Part shown: positions 13,401 to 28,400 of the stretch, piece after piece
How the letters are laid out: each line of letters begins with the position of its first letter
Numbering within the stretch: the first letter of the stretch is position 1
Origin: Chytridium lagenaria
Taxonomy: Eukaryota; Chytridiomycota; Chytridiomycetes; Chytridiales; Chytridiaceae
DNA: 64,000 nt
Direction of reading: 5' to 3'
Assembly: GCA_025449115.1 (NCBI GenBank)
Contig: JAHLKC010000154.1
Coordinates: forward strand, 1-64,000
Program-made: the position numbers and the translations under genes
Notes under the pieces: model-generated
The model's database searches: none
Seen by the model: the letters and a program-made list of their open reading frames with translations, nothing else
Told to the model about the DNA's origin: nothing

Positions 13401-16400
13401 CTCGACCTTCGGAAAGAATACAACTCAAGTCAGTGGAACGAGTAGAGGAGCAAACCCCTTCTGTATCCATCTCTTGTAATTCGAGCTATACATACATCCA
13501 TGAGAGCGCGAAGCGAATCGGAATAACTACTGCAAACTTGCTTAAAGCAGCCTGGGCTTTGACGCTGCGAAAATTTATTCGATCGAACGATGTTATTTTT
13601 GGTCAAGTTATTGCTGGTCGTGATATTCCAGTTACTGGGCTGATAGGTAAGCAAGATGCCCCATTTTATTTTTTACTTTATCTGTTTTATTGTTATCTGA
13701 CTTAAATCAATATTTTTAAGAATTGTTGGCCCACTTCTCAACACTGTTCCATGCCGCGTGCAATTTGATGACGAGGCCTCAATCAAATCGATGATGCAGC
13801 AGCTTCAAGCGGATTATAGCTCGATGCTTCCGCATGCACATGCTGGCCTAATGGACATCCACCAATGGCACGGACAAAGCACGAATCTTTTCCAATCTCT
13901 TTTTGTCTATGAGAATGTTCCCGAAGCGGCCAAGGGGCTCAAACGTCAACTATGAAGGTTGTCCGTGGATCCAAAATGTCATCAAAGGCTGTGTCTTACA
14001 GCTTTGAGCTTATCATAAATCCCTCTCCGACGGAGATTATGATTCATGCTCGCTTTGATTCATCAGACATGGACGAGAAAGGAGCCCTCTCAATACTTTA
14101 TGAGTTCGATGCAACAGTGCAGCAACTCTGCCGGGATTCAAGCGATCGTGTTGAGTCTCTTTGGGCCTTATCTGAAATTCAGTTGGAAGATCTTTCAAGG
14201 TTCGGTGTTTCGGCCAGCATTGAACATCCTTACGGACTAGTCCATGAAGGCTTCGAGCATCGAGCTCTCTTGCATCCCAACAGAATTGCGGTAGACTTCC
14301 ATGGCGAAGAACTTAGCTATGGTGAGCTAAATAGTGCAGGCGAAGTTCTTGCTGCAGAACTCTCTCTATGTAATATCCGATCCGGAGCACGTGTGGCAGT
14401 CGTCATGCAAAGGTGTTTGGAGCTTCCCATCGCGCTTCTGTCTATATTAAAGGCAGGCGCTACGGTAGTTCCTTTGGACTCAAATTTGCCTAAAGATCGA
14501 CTCGAGTTCATTATCAAAGACGCAGCAGTTCAGTTGATACTAGGAAGCGGAGATATTAGTGTCAAGGAGTTATCAGATTCGGTCATGATACCTTACATTT
14601 GGATATCGGCTGATGTCGTCAAGCGGCCATGGAAAGTATCATCTGCAACCAAGCAACGTATGGCAACACCTGCAGACGCTTTTATGGTCGTCTACACCTC
14701 CGGGTCGACAGGAACACCGAAAGGGGTGCCTGTGTCTCATAGTGGAGCTGTCAATGCGATTTTGCATTCTGCACCAATAATGGGATATCAAGAAAGCTAC
14801 CGGGTCGCGCAATTTATGGCTATTGGATTTGATGCATGTTCGTGGGAAATATGGGCGGCGCTTAACTCGGGATCCACTCTAGTCCTTCGAGAAGAGGCGG
14901 TTCTTAACACTTTGAGGAGTGTGGACTCTTTGGTGATAACCCCGACTGGACTAGCTCAGCTTGGTGAACCGACCGAATTCCCAATGCTGAAGTACGTGAC
15001 GCTTTGTGGTGAGCCATGCCCGCGACCTCTTCAAGATAAATGGGCCCGTCACGTTCAGCTTTTGAATGCGTACGGCCCAACTGAAATTTCCATCATTTCT
15101 CACATTGGTCGAATGGAGGCTGGGAGCCTAGTTACTGTCGGCGATCTGGTGCCAAACAGTCGCTGCTACATATTGGATGAGAATATGCGGAGGATTCCAA
15201 TTGGCTCTATTGGGGAGATCTACCTTGGGACACCGGGGGTTAATGATTCCGATGGCTACATTAATTTACCACATGCAACAGCCGAAAGATTCGTTTCCGA
15301 CCCATTCTCAATGAAGAAGTCTGACCGAATCTTTAGGAGTGGTGACTTTGGTAGATTCTTACCGAATGGTAAGCTGGAAATACTGGGTCGTATCGACGAT
15401 CAGATTAAGCTTAAAGGTTACCGAATTGAGTTGGCTGAGGTCTCGTCTGTCATGATGAGGCACCCAGAGGTTCAAAATGCGGCCGTCATCGTAAAAGATG
15501 GAAAGCTTCTTGTGGGCTTTTTCACTCCCCCATCTGTCGCTATCTCTGAGTTGCGCAACACCATGGCGACACACTTACAAAGTTATATGATTCCGTCTGT
15601 CTTTATGGGACTTGAAGAGCTTCCAATGAGTGTAAATGGAAAGACGGACAAGAAGGTAATCTTATTTGCTTTTTCATTTCGTAATTAATTATCTTCTAAC
15701 ACGTAACAAAGGCTCTGTCTTTAATTCCTATCGTGGTTTCCATTAAATGAACTTGAAACGGAAACGCAAAAAACAATTGCTAGTGTTTTCTCCGAGGTAT
15801 TAAAGGTATCAATTGCCGAGATTGGTAGCAATACGTCTTTCTTTGAGATCGGAGGAGACTCTCTTTCAATTATTAGGGTCGCCGACGTCTTCCGAGCCCG
15901 AGGTTTCCAACTTACTGTAAGCGATATCTTCCGCCTGCAAACGATACAGCAGATCGGAATAGAGTGCGATAAGAAGAATACCGAAGTGCAGGCCATTAAG
16001 ATTGGCGATTGGCCAATTGCCCACCTGAGGTACTACCCTACTCTTTTCTATGGCCCATGAACCTTAACTATGTTTTAGTAACGATGCAATAACGGAGATT
16101 TGTGATATTTTCCCATCTATTGAAAGTTCTACTATGGTGGCTTATCCCATGACACCGTTGCAATCCGGGATGTTTGCTGCGACCCTACGTAATCGTTCGG
16201 CGTACACTAATCAGCTGGTCATCGGATTTCAGTCTGAGATTGACGCTTTAAGACTGAAGTCAGCCTTTTCCCGTCTCCTTCATCATCACTCTATTCTCCG
16301 GTCCTCCATGGTTGGAACTATGTCGTCTGGGATGTGCCAAGTCGTCCAACCAAGAACTGATGACATTGTGGTCAACTTCTTCAACGGGCTGCTCGCCGAG

Positions 16401-19400
16401 TTTTCTCGCGCAAGACAGGGATCGAGGATTTTCTCAAGATGAGAAGTACTGGATTCGCCTTACCCACGTTGTCGAGCCATCATTAGTGGAGCACGTTGTC
16501 TTGACCATCCATCATAATCTTTATGATGGATGGTCGCTCTCGACAATCGTGGATGATCTGATCGCCGCCTACTCGGGGGAAGCGCTGACCGAACGCTCGG
16601 AATTCCAAGACGTTGTGAATTATATATATTCACAGGATCGTGCGGCCTCAAAGACGTACTGGCTGAACTACTTAAATGGTGTGGATTCCGCACAGCCTCT
16701 GGAATTGGAAACTACGCTGAAGTCAGAAGATGAGAATCTTGCCATAAAAAGGTACTCCAGCATTTCTATGATTGATATTCGGCAAGCTGCAAAGAAGGCT
16801 GGCGTCACACCCGCAACCCTTCTGAAGGCGGCTTGGGGATTGACTTTAAGGAAGTATCTTCGATCAAATGACGTTCTCTTTGGTCAAGTCGTTGCTAATC
16901 GTGAGATTCCTGTACATGGCGCTAGACGGTGAGTTGCTTGCTTGCTTGTTTCTTGTTTTGTTCCTTTTCGTGCTCTAAATCTACTTCGTTTATTAGAATT
17001 GTCGGGCCGTTATTAAATACGGTACCCATGCGAATGAATTTTGCGGATGATGTATCTCTGCATGAGGCTCTTAGGTCAATTCAATCAGAGCACAGCTCTT
17101 TGCTGCCTCACGCACACATTGGTCTTAACGATATCCAGCAATGGGTCACTGGATCCGGGCACGAAAAGTTGTTCCAGACAATCTTTGTCTATGAGAATAT
17201 TCCTATGTCCGAAGACCGATCTCAAGCAGACGTCGTCATCCGTGGTGGTGTGGCAAAGACGTCGCATGCAAGTATTTACACGTATGAGTTGATCCTCCAC
17301 CCAAAACCCGACCATTTAAGTATGGAGATATACTTCGATCACTCTAAGATGTCTCGCATGCATGCTCTTTCTATTGCTGATGAGTTCGACTTCACGGTGG
17401 CTATGATTCGAGATTCTCTTCTCTTCAACGGCTCATTCCGAAATCTTCAAGATTTCTGGGCTATTTCCCCTTCGCGCTGCGAAGTTCTTCGAGCTGCTTC
17501 CCATGGAACTGACCTTGTTCTTCCTTACTATCTTGTCCATCTTGGCGTTGAGATGCGTGCCAAGCAACACCCTGATTGGGTGGCTGTCGAATGCGCCGAA
17601 CAAACGATTACCTACGGCGAGCTTGAAGCCAAGGCACGTAGGCTTGCGGTTCTTTTGTACAAAAAGTACGGCGTTACTCGAGGTAGCCGAGTTGGAGTTG
17701 TTATGCAAAGAACTATCGAGTTCCCGATTGCATTGTTCGCTGTACTGAAAACTGGTGCGACTATTGTTCCTCTCGACTCCAAGTTCCCTCTCGATCGAAT
17801 GCATTATATGATGGAGGACGCCAACGTGACCGCGATCATTACAACTGCTAAAGAGGAGACGCGAGTTCGCTCGCTCGGAAATGAATCGCGTCCGATTGTG
17901 ATTCTTGAGCTTTTTGATCAAGATTTTGCACAAGCTCCAGCCGCCGGAGATTTCGTCGTACCATGTGAGGCCCAAGCCTCCGATGCGTTCATTATTGTTT
18001 ATACGTCAGGATCAACTGGCAAACCCAAAGGCGTTCCCGTTTCCCACCGTGGTGCCGCCAATGTCATCTTCACCCTTCATGAAGAGCTCGGATGCTGGGA
18101 GCACGCTCGGGTTCTTCAATTTATGGCGATCGGATTTGACGCTTGTCAATGCGAGATCTGGACATCCTTGAACCACGGCTCCGTCTTGGTGCTTCGTACG
18201 GATAACTGGCAAAATGAAATCAAAACATGCCATAGTGTCGCCATCACTCCCACTGGTCTTGCTCAATTGGGAAAGCCTGATCCAGATTCTCTCTTGGAAT
18301 GTGTTGCTGTTGGTGGCGAGGGTTGTCCGAAAGCTTTAATGAACATGTGGTCGGAAAAAGTGAGATTTGCGAACGTTTATGGGCCAACCGAAACTACTTT
18401 CGTTTCTCACGCTGCCTATCTTAATCCCGGCGATCCCATCACGGTCGGAAAGCCGATTCCTAACATGAGATGCTATATCCTTGATCACTTACAGCGTCAA
18501 GTCCCTGTCGGTGTAGTTGGTGAAATCTACAGTGGTGGAATTGGTGTGGCTGGCGGCTATTTGAACATGCTCGAGCTTACTCAAGAACGCTTCGTGCGGG
18601 ATCCTTTCACGACAGATGAGGGTGGTCTTATGTTTAAGACGGGAGATCTTGGGCGTATACTCATGAATGGACATTTTGAGATCCTTGGTCGCATCGACGA
18701 CCAAGTCAAATTAAAGGGCTACAGAATTGAGTTAGACGAGGTCGCTTCTGCTATAATGAAGCATCCCGGAATCGATTCGGCTGCTGCAATCGTTAAAGAT
18801 AAGAAGCAGTTGATCGGTTTCTTTACTCCTCCAAATGTAGATTTGGCAGAGCTCAAAGAACTGCTTTCCAAGGCGCTTCCGCTGTATATGGTTCCTCACG
18901 TCCTGGTTGGCTTAGAAAGCATGCCGATGAATGTCAACGGAAAGACCGATAAAAAGGTATGCCTTTGTTTTGTTTTCTTTTAAGTCTATCGTTTAAACTC
19001 ATTGATCTCGTTTTGGTGAATATTAGGTTCTTTCAGCGATGAAGATTGAAGCTACACTCGAAAAGTTGATCAACGACAAAGAACAGGAGATAGCAAATCT
19101 GTGGTCGTTAATTTTGGAAGTACCTGTGGAGTTGATAGGGAGATCCTCGTCCTTCTTTGCACTCGGCGGCGATTCTTTGAATGTTATCAAAGTTGTTGCT
19201 GCATTAAAGGCAAAAGGATGGAAGTTGTCCGTCGCAGATATCTTTAATGCGCAAGAACTCTCACGCATTGTTGCATTGGAGCAATCATTGACTCAATCTT
19301 CCCCTTCTTTAAATTGGCCTTCGGTGGAAATAAGGTCAGCTAGGCGTGTTTTTTTCAACGGAATTTTTTTTTTTTGGCCTTTTAGCGACGTATTTCTGAC

Positions 19401-22400
19401 TATTCTTTTTTAAAAAATCCAGCCCGAAAGCCAACGAAGAAATACGAAGTGCTTTGACAGTGTTGGTTAAAGATCGCGAAGCAACAATCGATGTATACCC
19501 CACTACCCCTCTTCAATCTGGATTAGTTCTCGCTACAATGCTTAATAGGTCATCCTACATCAACCATGTGGTTTGGAGAACTTCGAACTCTTTCGAAATG
19601 TCAAGGCTGCATGACGCATACGCTCAAGTTTTAGCTGCTCACTCGATCCTGCGTACAAGCTTTGTAGCCACGTCATCCGACGGAATCTGCCAGATCGTCT
19701 GGCCCAACTCAGACTTTGCCAAGGTCGAAAGCCATAGTGCCGCCATTACGGACTTTCTGATGGAGGACAAAGATGCCGGTTTTGAAATCAACGGAGTTCC
19801 TTGGATCCGCTTGTCGGCCGTCAATGACCACGAACTTAACTATGTTGTTCTAACGATTCATCATGCACTTTACGATGGTTGGTCGCTCCCCAAGATTGCC
19901 GATTCCATCGTCACTACGTATAAAGGTGGTCTACTGACTGCAAGCCCAAGCTTCCGAAACTTTGTCAATTACATTTATGCTCAGGATGCTGCTGCTTCCG
20001 AAGCGTTCTGGCGTTCTTATATGAATAAGATAGAGCCATCTATTCTTTTATCTCCCGGCTTTTCGGACGAAGGCTCATTGGATGGGAGCTGTGCGGAAGT
20101 TGTGCTTCAGATTGATAACCTCCTAAGTTCTGCAAGGAAAGCTGGCGTCACACTTGCCGTTTTGCTAAAGTCGGCATGGGCATTAACTCTGCGAAAGTAC
20201 ACGCGAGAGAACGATGTCATCTTTGGACAAGTTCTCGCTGGGCGTGACGCTGCCGTTGATCAAATTGAAAGGTAATAATTATATCTTCTCGTTGCTTTTA
20301 TTTGTTCTTTTCTCAGTTCGTCTCTTTGGAACTATTTCTTACTTACATTTATTTTATTACAGCATCGTTGGCCCGACTCTTAATACAGTACCTTGCCGTG
20401 TGACGTTTGACGACGAAGACACGATAGCTTCTGCTCTGCGTCAAGTCCAAACTCAGCACGGAACGATGCTCCCCCACTCTCACTGCAGTCTAACCGACAT
20501 CCAAAGATGGTCCGAAACGCCTTCATCGAAGAAGCTGTTCAATACCCTCTTTGTTTACGAAAACATACCTGCTTTCCAAGCGTCAAAACTGGATGACGAT
20601 CCCCTGCTACCAGCCAAGATCGACCTTCCACGCTCAACCTCAGCCTACACGTTCGAGGTCATCCTATTTCCTTCCGCGAAATCTCTGAAGATTCGTGCTG
20701 GTTTCAATACGGCGGAATTTTCAGTCAGTGACGCTCTGTCGATCCTGGCGGAGTACGACAACACCATCTCGCAGATCTGCGTGGCACTTCAAACTGAAAA
20801 GTCAAAGGTTGACTCTCTCTGGTTGCTGTCTCTCACACAAAGATCTGCCATCTCTAAGCTCTGCAGGGGCCCTGAGGTGACACTTCCGTACGAACTTCTG
20901 CAAAAGGGCTTTGAGCGAAACGTAAGCGTACACCCTGAGTGGACCGCGGTTGAACATAAGGACAAGGCTGTGAGCTATGGTCAGTTTGATAACCGGGCGA
21001 CTGCGATTGCAAAGAAGCTCTTAAGCGCCGACGTTTGCGTCGGAAAGAATGTTGGTGTTCTTATCCCACGTTGCATTGAGTTCCCATTATCGAACCTTGC
21101 AATTTTGAAGACTGGCGGTACATTTGTCCCTCTCGACCCAAAGTTCCCAAGCGACCGTTTGAAATTTATGATCGAGAATGCTGGTGTGTCGGCATTAGTA
21201 ACCCTAGAGAGTCAAGCCGAAAAGGTCAAGTCTTTGGAGCTGAACGATTTACCGGTTATCTACGTCGACACAATCTTGGCGAAGGACGGCGAGGGTTTGG
21301 TATTAGAACTTGAGGCAAAGCATCAGGCTAAAGGATCTGACACCGCCTTCATCATCTACACATCCGGATCTACTGGAAAGCCCAAGGGCGTACCCGTTCC
21401 GCACATCGGTGCCGTCAACATCACGGTCGGACATCCAGAGGTCTTTGGTGTTGGAGAACAAGTCCGAGTGGCTCAAACTTTCTCCATTGGTTTCGATGCT
21501 TGCCAATCAGAGACCTGGACGACCTTAACCCATGGTGGCTGTCTCGTTTTACGAGATGACGACGCCGGAACGGAGTTTTTCAAGACAGTTGACAGTCTTT
21601 GCATTACTCCCACGGGTCTAACCCATTTGGGGGATCCTTCTGATTATTTGAACTTGAAACATATCATGGTTAGCGGAGAGGCTTGCTCGGTGGCGCTCAA
21701 GGAAAAATGGGTGAATCGTGTAAAGACGTTCTACAACTGTTATGGACCGTCTGAGATATCCTTCATCTCTCATGCAAGCCCGATGAAGGTATCGAACAAA
21801 TGCTCTATCGGTGTGGTCTGTCAAAACGCGACATCATACGTTCTCGACAAAAACATGCGCCAAGTTCCGTTTGGATGTTTCGGTGACGTTTATGCCGGTG
21901 GGATGGGTGTTTCCCAAGGCTATCTTGGGTTGCCGACGTTGAATGCAGAAAGGTTTATCGCCGATCCGTTCTCCAGCGTGGCATCTGCCCGGATGTTCCG
22001 AACGGGTGATCTTGGATGCATACGTCCGAACGGAGAATTTGAGTATGCTGGACGTTTGGATGATCAAGTCAAATTCAAGGGATATCGTATTGAGCTTGAT
22101 GATATTTCGTCTGCGATTATGAATCATCCGAAGGTTTCGACAGCTGCTGTTATTGTCAAGGATAACACCCATTTGATTGGTTATTACTCGCCTCCTGGTC
22201 TTGCTACCGAGGAGTTGAGGGACTTCGTTGCGGGATTCCTTCCTCCATTCATGGTTCCTTCTATCTTCGTTGGTCTTGAGGATATGCCGACCAACGCAAA
22301 CGGGAAAACAGATAAGCTGGTAAATTATTGTTTTTGTCTTTCTAAGTTCGTCTATAAGAGTAGCTTTTAATGCGTTGTCGTCTAGGTTTTATCAGCTTTA

Positions 22401-25400
22401 CCAGTGGTATTGGAGGTTGAGGATTTATCCGATGATCAAGAGCGTGAAATGGCGCGCGTGTGGTCCGAAGTTTTGAACGTTCCTATCGACACTATTGGTA
22501 GAAACACATCCTTTTTTGCATTAGGAGGTGACTCGTTGAACGTCATTAAAGTCATCGCTGCGTTGAAGTTGAGCGGCTGGAAGGTCACAGCAGCTGAGAT
22601 GTTTAAACATCAAGTTCTGTCGAGGATTGTTACGGCTGAAAATATGCTTTCTGCTTCTTTGAATGGTTCTGACTGGCCGTCTGCGACAATAAGGTATATT
22701 TCGGCGTTTGTCCTTTTGTTTTAATTTCTAAATAATATTTCTTATAGCGTCGAGGCCAATCAAGAAATTAAAAGTACTTGGTCCTTAGCTAAGGAGCACC
22801 CCGACATTGACTTCGATGCTTATCCAGCCACACCACTTCAGTTTGGAATGGTTCTTTCGACGATACTCGATAAGACCTCTTACATAAACCATACTGTTTG
22901 GAAAACCTCAAGCTCTTTCGAATTGTCGAGGCTTCACGACGCCTTTGTCCAAGTCTTGAATTCCCATTCGATCCTTCGTACCAGCTTCGTGGAAACATCC
23001 TCTGATGGAATTTGTCAAGCAGTCTGGCCCAATGCAGAGTTTGCCAAGGTCGAAACTTGTACTTCAGATATTAAGGAGTTTTTGAAGGCGGATAAGGATG
23101 TTGGGTTCGAGTTGAACGGAAATCCTTGGGTCCGCTTGTCAGTTGTGCAAGATCAACATGATCAATACGTTGTTCTTGTTGTCCATCATGCACTCTACGA
23201 CGGTTGGTCGCTCCCCAAGATTACACGGTCACTGCTGACGGCCTACAATGGTGGTGAGATTACTACCGGCCCCAGCTTCCGAAAAGTCGTTGATTATATT
23301 TACGCTCAAGATTCAAGTGTTTCCGAGTCATTCTGGCGATGCTATATGAACAGCATAGAGCCATCGATACTTCCGTGTCCGGGATACAAGGACGAGAAGG
23401 CTGTGGATGCCAACAACGTGGATATTGTTCTGAAGGTGGAAGAACTTCAGGGGGCTGCCAAGAAGGCGGGAATCACATTGGCGGTTTTATTAAAGTCGGC
23501 ATGGGCATTGACTTTACGGAAGTACACGCGAGAGAACGATGTCATCTTTGGACAAGTTCTCGCTGGGCGTGACGCTGCCGTTGATCAAATTGAAAGGTAA
23601 TAGTTATATCTTCTCGTTGCTTTTGTTTGTTCTTTTCTCAGTTCGTCTCTTTTTAACCTTATCTTAATTACAATTATTCTTTACAGCATCGTTGGCCCGA
23701 CTCTTAATACAGTACCTTGTCGTGTGACGTTTAACGACGAAGACACGATAGCTTCTGCTCTGCGCCAAGTCCAAACTCAGCACGGAACGATGCTTCCCCA
23801 CTCTCACTGCAGTCTGACCGACATTCAAAGATGGTCCGAAACGCCTTCATCGAAGAAGCTGTTCAACACGCTCTTTGTGTTCGAAAACCTTCCCACTTCT
23901 CAAACGTCGACCAAACGTCATGATGGTTCCCTCATCCCAGCCAACATCGGTATCCGCCACTCAACCTCGTCGTACACTTTCGAGCTTCTCCTCTTCCCAT
24001 CGTCGACTTCCATCAGAATATGTGCAAATTTCAACAACGAGGAACTCTCAGTCTCTGATGCTCAAACTATTCTAGCAGAGTACAACAATACCATCTCGCA
24101 GATCTGCAACGCTTTGCAAACTGAAGGGGCGAAGGTGGAGTCTGTTTGGGAACTCTCGCTTGAACAGCAGTCTGCCATCTCCAAGTTGAGCAAGGGTCCC
24201 GAGGTTGAACTTCCTTTCGAGCTTCTCCATCAAGGTTTCGAGCACTACGCTTCGGTTCACCCTGATTGGCTCGCGGTGGAACATAAGGACAAGGCTGTGA
24301 GCTATGGTCAGTTAAATAACCGGGCGACTGCGATTGCAAAGCAGCTCTTAAGCGCCGGCGTTTGCGTCGGAAAGAATGTTGGTGTTCTTATCCCACGTTG
24401 CATTGAGTTCCCATTATCGAACCTTGCAATTCTGAAGACTGGCGGTACATTTGTCCCTCTCGACCCAAAGTTCCCAAGCGACCGTTTGAAATTTATGATC
24501 GAGAATGCTGGTGTGTCGGCATTAGTAACCCTAGAGAGTCAAGCCGAAAAGGTCATGTCTTTGGAGCTGATCGATTTACCGGTTATCTACGTCGACACAA
24601 TCTTGGCGAAGGACGGCGAGGGTTTGGTATTAGAACTTGAGGCAAAGCATCAGGCCAAAGGATCTGACACCGCCTTCATCATCTACACATCCGGATCTAC
24701 TGGAAAGCCCAAGGGCGTACCCGTTCCGCACATCGGTGCCGTCAACATCACGGTCGGCCATCCAGAGGTCTTTGGTGTTGGAGAACAAGTCCGAGTGGCT
24801 CAAACTTTCTCCATTGGTTTCGATGCTTGCCAAGAAGAGACATGGTCGACGTTGGCGTATGGTGGATGTCTTGTTCTGCGAGACGACGACGCCGGTACCG
24901 AGTTTTTCAAGACAGTTGACAGTCTTTGCATTACTCCCACGGGTCTATCTCATCTGGAAGATCCTTCGGATTATTTGAACTTGAAACATATCATGGTTAG
25001 CGGAGAAGCTTGCTCGGTGGCGCTCAAGAACAAGTGGGTGGATTGCGTAAAGACGTTCTATAACTGTTATGGACCGTCTGAGATATCCTTCATCTCTCAT
25101 GCCAGCCCGATGAAGGTATCAAAGCAGTGCCCTATCGGTGTGGTCTGTCAAAACGCGACATCATACGTTCTCGACAAAAACATGCGCCAAGTTCCGTTTG
25201 GATGTTTCGGTGACGTTTATGCCGGTGGGATGGGTGTTTCCCAAGGCTATCTTGGGTTGCCGACGTTGAATGCAGAAAGGTTTATCGCCGATCCGTTCTC
25301 CAGCGTGGCATCTGCCCGGATGTTCCGAACGGGTGATCTTGGATGCATACGTCCGAACGGAGAATTTGAGTATGCTGGACGTTTGGATGATCAAGTCAAA

Positions 25401-28400
25401 TTCAAGGGATATCGTATTGAGCTTGATGATATTTCGTCTGCGATTATGAATCATCCGAAGGTTTCGACAGCTGCGGTTATTCTCAAGGATAACACCCATT
25501 TGATTGGTTATTACTCGCCTCCTGGTCTTGCTACCGAGGAGTTGAGGGACTTCGTTGCAGGATTCCTTCCTCCATTCATGGTTCCTTCTATCTTCGTTGG
25601 TATTGAAGTTATGCCGACCAACGCAAACGGGAAAACGGATAAGCTGGTAAATTAATGTTTTTGTCTTTCTAAGTTCGTCTATAAGAGTAGCTTTTAATGC
25701 GTTGTCGTCTAGGTTTTATCAGCTTTACCAGTAGTATTGGAGGTTGAGGATTTATCCGATGATCAAGAGCGTGAAATGGCGCGCGTCTGGTCCAAAGTTT
25801 TGAACGTTCCTATCGACACAATTGGTAGAAACACGTCCTTTTTCGCATTAGGAGGTGACTCGTTGAACGTCATTAAAGTCATCGCCGCGTTGAAGTTGAG
25901 CGGCTGGAAGGTCACAGCAGCTGAGATGTTTAAACATCAAGTTCTGTCGAGGATTGTTACGGCTGAAAATATGCTTTCTGCTTCTTTGAATGGTTCTGAC
26001 TGGCCGTCTGCGACAATAAGGTATATTTCGGCGTTTGTCCTTTTTATTTCTTGTTTTAATTTCTAAATAATATTTCTTATAGCGTCGAGGCCAATCAAGA
26101 AATTAAAAGTACTTGGTCCTTAGCTAAGGAGCACCCCGACATTGACTTCGATGCTTATCCAGCCACACCACTTCAGTTTGGAATGGTTCTTTCGACGATA
26201 CTCGATAAGACCTCTTATATAAGCCATACTGTCTGGAAAACCTCAAGCTCTTTCGAATCGTCGAGGCTTCACGACGCCTTTATCCAAGTGTTGAATTCCC
26301 ATTCGATCCTGCGTACCAGCTTTGTGGAAACATCCTCTGATGGAATTTGTCAAGCAGTCTGGCCCAATGCAGAGTTTGCCAAGGTCGAAACTTGCACTTC
26401 GGATATAAACGAATTTTTGAAGGCGGATAAGGATGTCGGGTTCGAGTTGAACGGAAATCCTTGGGTCCGCTTATCAGTTGTGCAAGATCAACATGATCAA
26501 TACGTTGTTCTTGTTGTCCATCATGCACTCTACGACGGTTGGTCGCTCCCCAAGATCACACAGTCACTGCTGACGGCCTACAATGGTGGTGAGATTACTA
26601 CCGGCCCCAGCTTCCGAAAAGTCGTTGATTATATTTATGCTCAAGATTCAAGTGTTTCCGAGTCATTCTGGCGATGCTATATGAACAGCATAGAGCCATC
26701 GATGCTTCCGTGTCCTGGATACAAGGACGAGAAGGCTGTGGATGCCAACAACGTTGATATTGTTCTGAAGGTGGAAGAACTTCAGGGGGCTGCCAAGAGG
26801 GCGGGAATCACATTGGCGGTTTTATTAAAGTCGGCATGGGCATTGACTTTACGGAAGTACACGCGAGAGAACGATGTTATCTTTGGACAAGTTCTCGCTG
26901 GGCGTGACGCTGCCGTTGATCAAATTGAAAGGTAATAGTTATATCTTCTCGTTGCTTTTATTTGTTCTTTTCTCAGTTCGTCTCTTTTAACCTTATCTTA
27001 ATTACATTTATTTTATTACAGCATCGTTGGCCCGACTCTTAATACAGTACCTTGTCGTGTGACGTTTGACGACGAAGACACGATAGCTTCTGCTCTGCGC
27101 CAAGTCCAAACTCAGCACGGAACGATGCTTCCACACTCTCACTGCAGTCTAACCGACATTCAAAGATGGTCCGAAACGCCTTCATCGAAGAAGCTGTTCA
27201 ACACGCTCTTTGTGTTCGAAAACCTTCCCACTTCGCAAACGTCATCTACAAAACATGATGATTCGCTCTTGCCTGCTAAAATCGGTATCCCTCACTTAAG
27301 CTCAGCGTACACTTTCGAGCTTCTTCTATTCCCATCGGCGACTTCCATCAGAATCTGTGGCAAATTTAAAACCGAGGAACTCTCAGTCTCTGACGCTCAG
27401 TCGATTCTAGCAGAGTATAGCAACACCATCTCGCAGATCTGCAACGCTTTGCAGATTGAAGGAGCGAAGGTGGAGTCTCTTTGGGAACTCTCGCTTGAAC
27501 AGCAGTCGGCTATCTCTAAACTAAGCCAAGGACCCGAGGTAGAACTTCCTTTTGAGCTTCTTCATCAAGGCTTCGAGTACTACGCCTCCACCCACCCTGA
27601 CTGGTTTGCAGTGGAACATAAAGATAAGGCTTTAACCTATGGTGAGCTGAACGACCTAGCCACAGCAATCGCAAAGCGGCTCATGGCTGTCGGTGTTTGT
27701 GTAGGGAAAACCGTCGGGGTCCTGATCCCACGGTGTATCGAGTTCCCTTTGTCCAATCTTGCGATTTTGAAAGCTGGTGGGGCTTTTGTCCCTCTCGACC
27801 CCAAGTTCCCGATCGAGCGTCTGAAGTTTATGATGCAGAATGCTAACGTAGCAGCGCTTGTCACTCTGAAGAATGAGACCGAAAAGGTCAAGGCTTTAGA
27901 GTTATGTGATATGCCAGTCGTATACGTCGACGGAGGTTCTGAGAAGGATGGCGACAGATTGGTTTTAGAAGTCGGGGCTAAGCATAAGCCCAAGGGATCT
28001 GATACTGCTTGCATCATTTACACGTCTGGATCCACCGGAAAGCCAAAGGGCGTTCCTCTCCCGCATATTGGTCTTACTAATGTCACATATGGCCACCCAG
28101 AGGTCGTTGGGGCAGGAGAGCAAATCCGCGTGGCTCAAAGCTTGTCGATTGGTTTCGATGCTTGTCAATTAGAAATTTGGTCGACGTTGTCTCATGGTGG
28201 CTGCCTCGTTCTGCGTAATGATGATGCCGGTCTTGACTTCTTCAAGACTGTCGATTGTATGTCTATCACGCCGACCGGTCTTTCCTATCTCGAGGACCCT
28301 TCAGACTACCCGAACTTAAAGCATATAATGGTATGCGGTGAAGCATGCTCGATGGCGCTTAAGAACAAGTGGGCCAATCGTGTGACATTATATAACTGCT

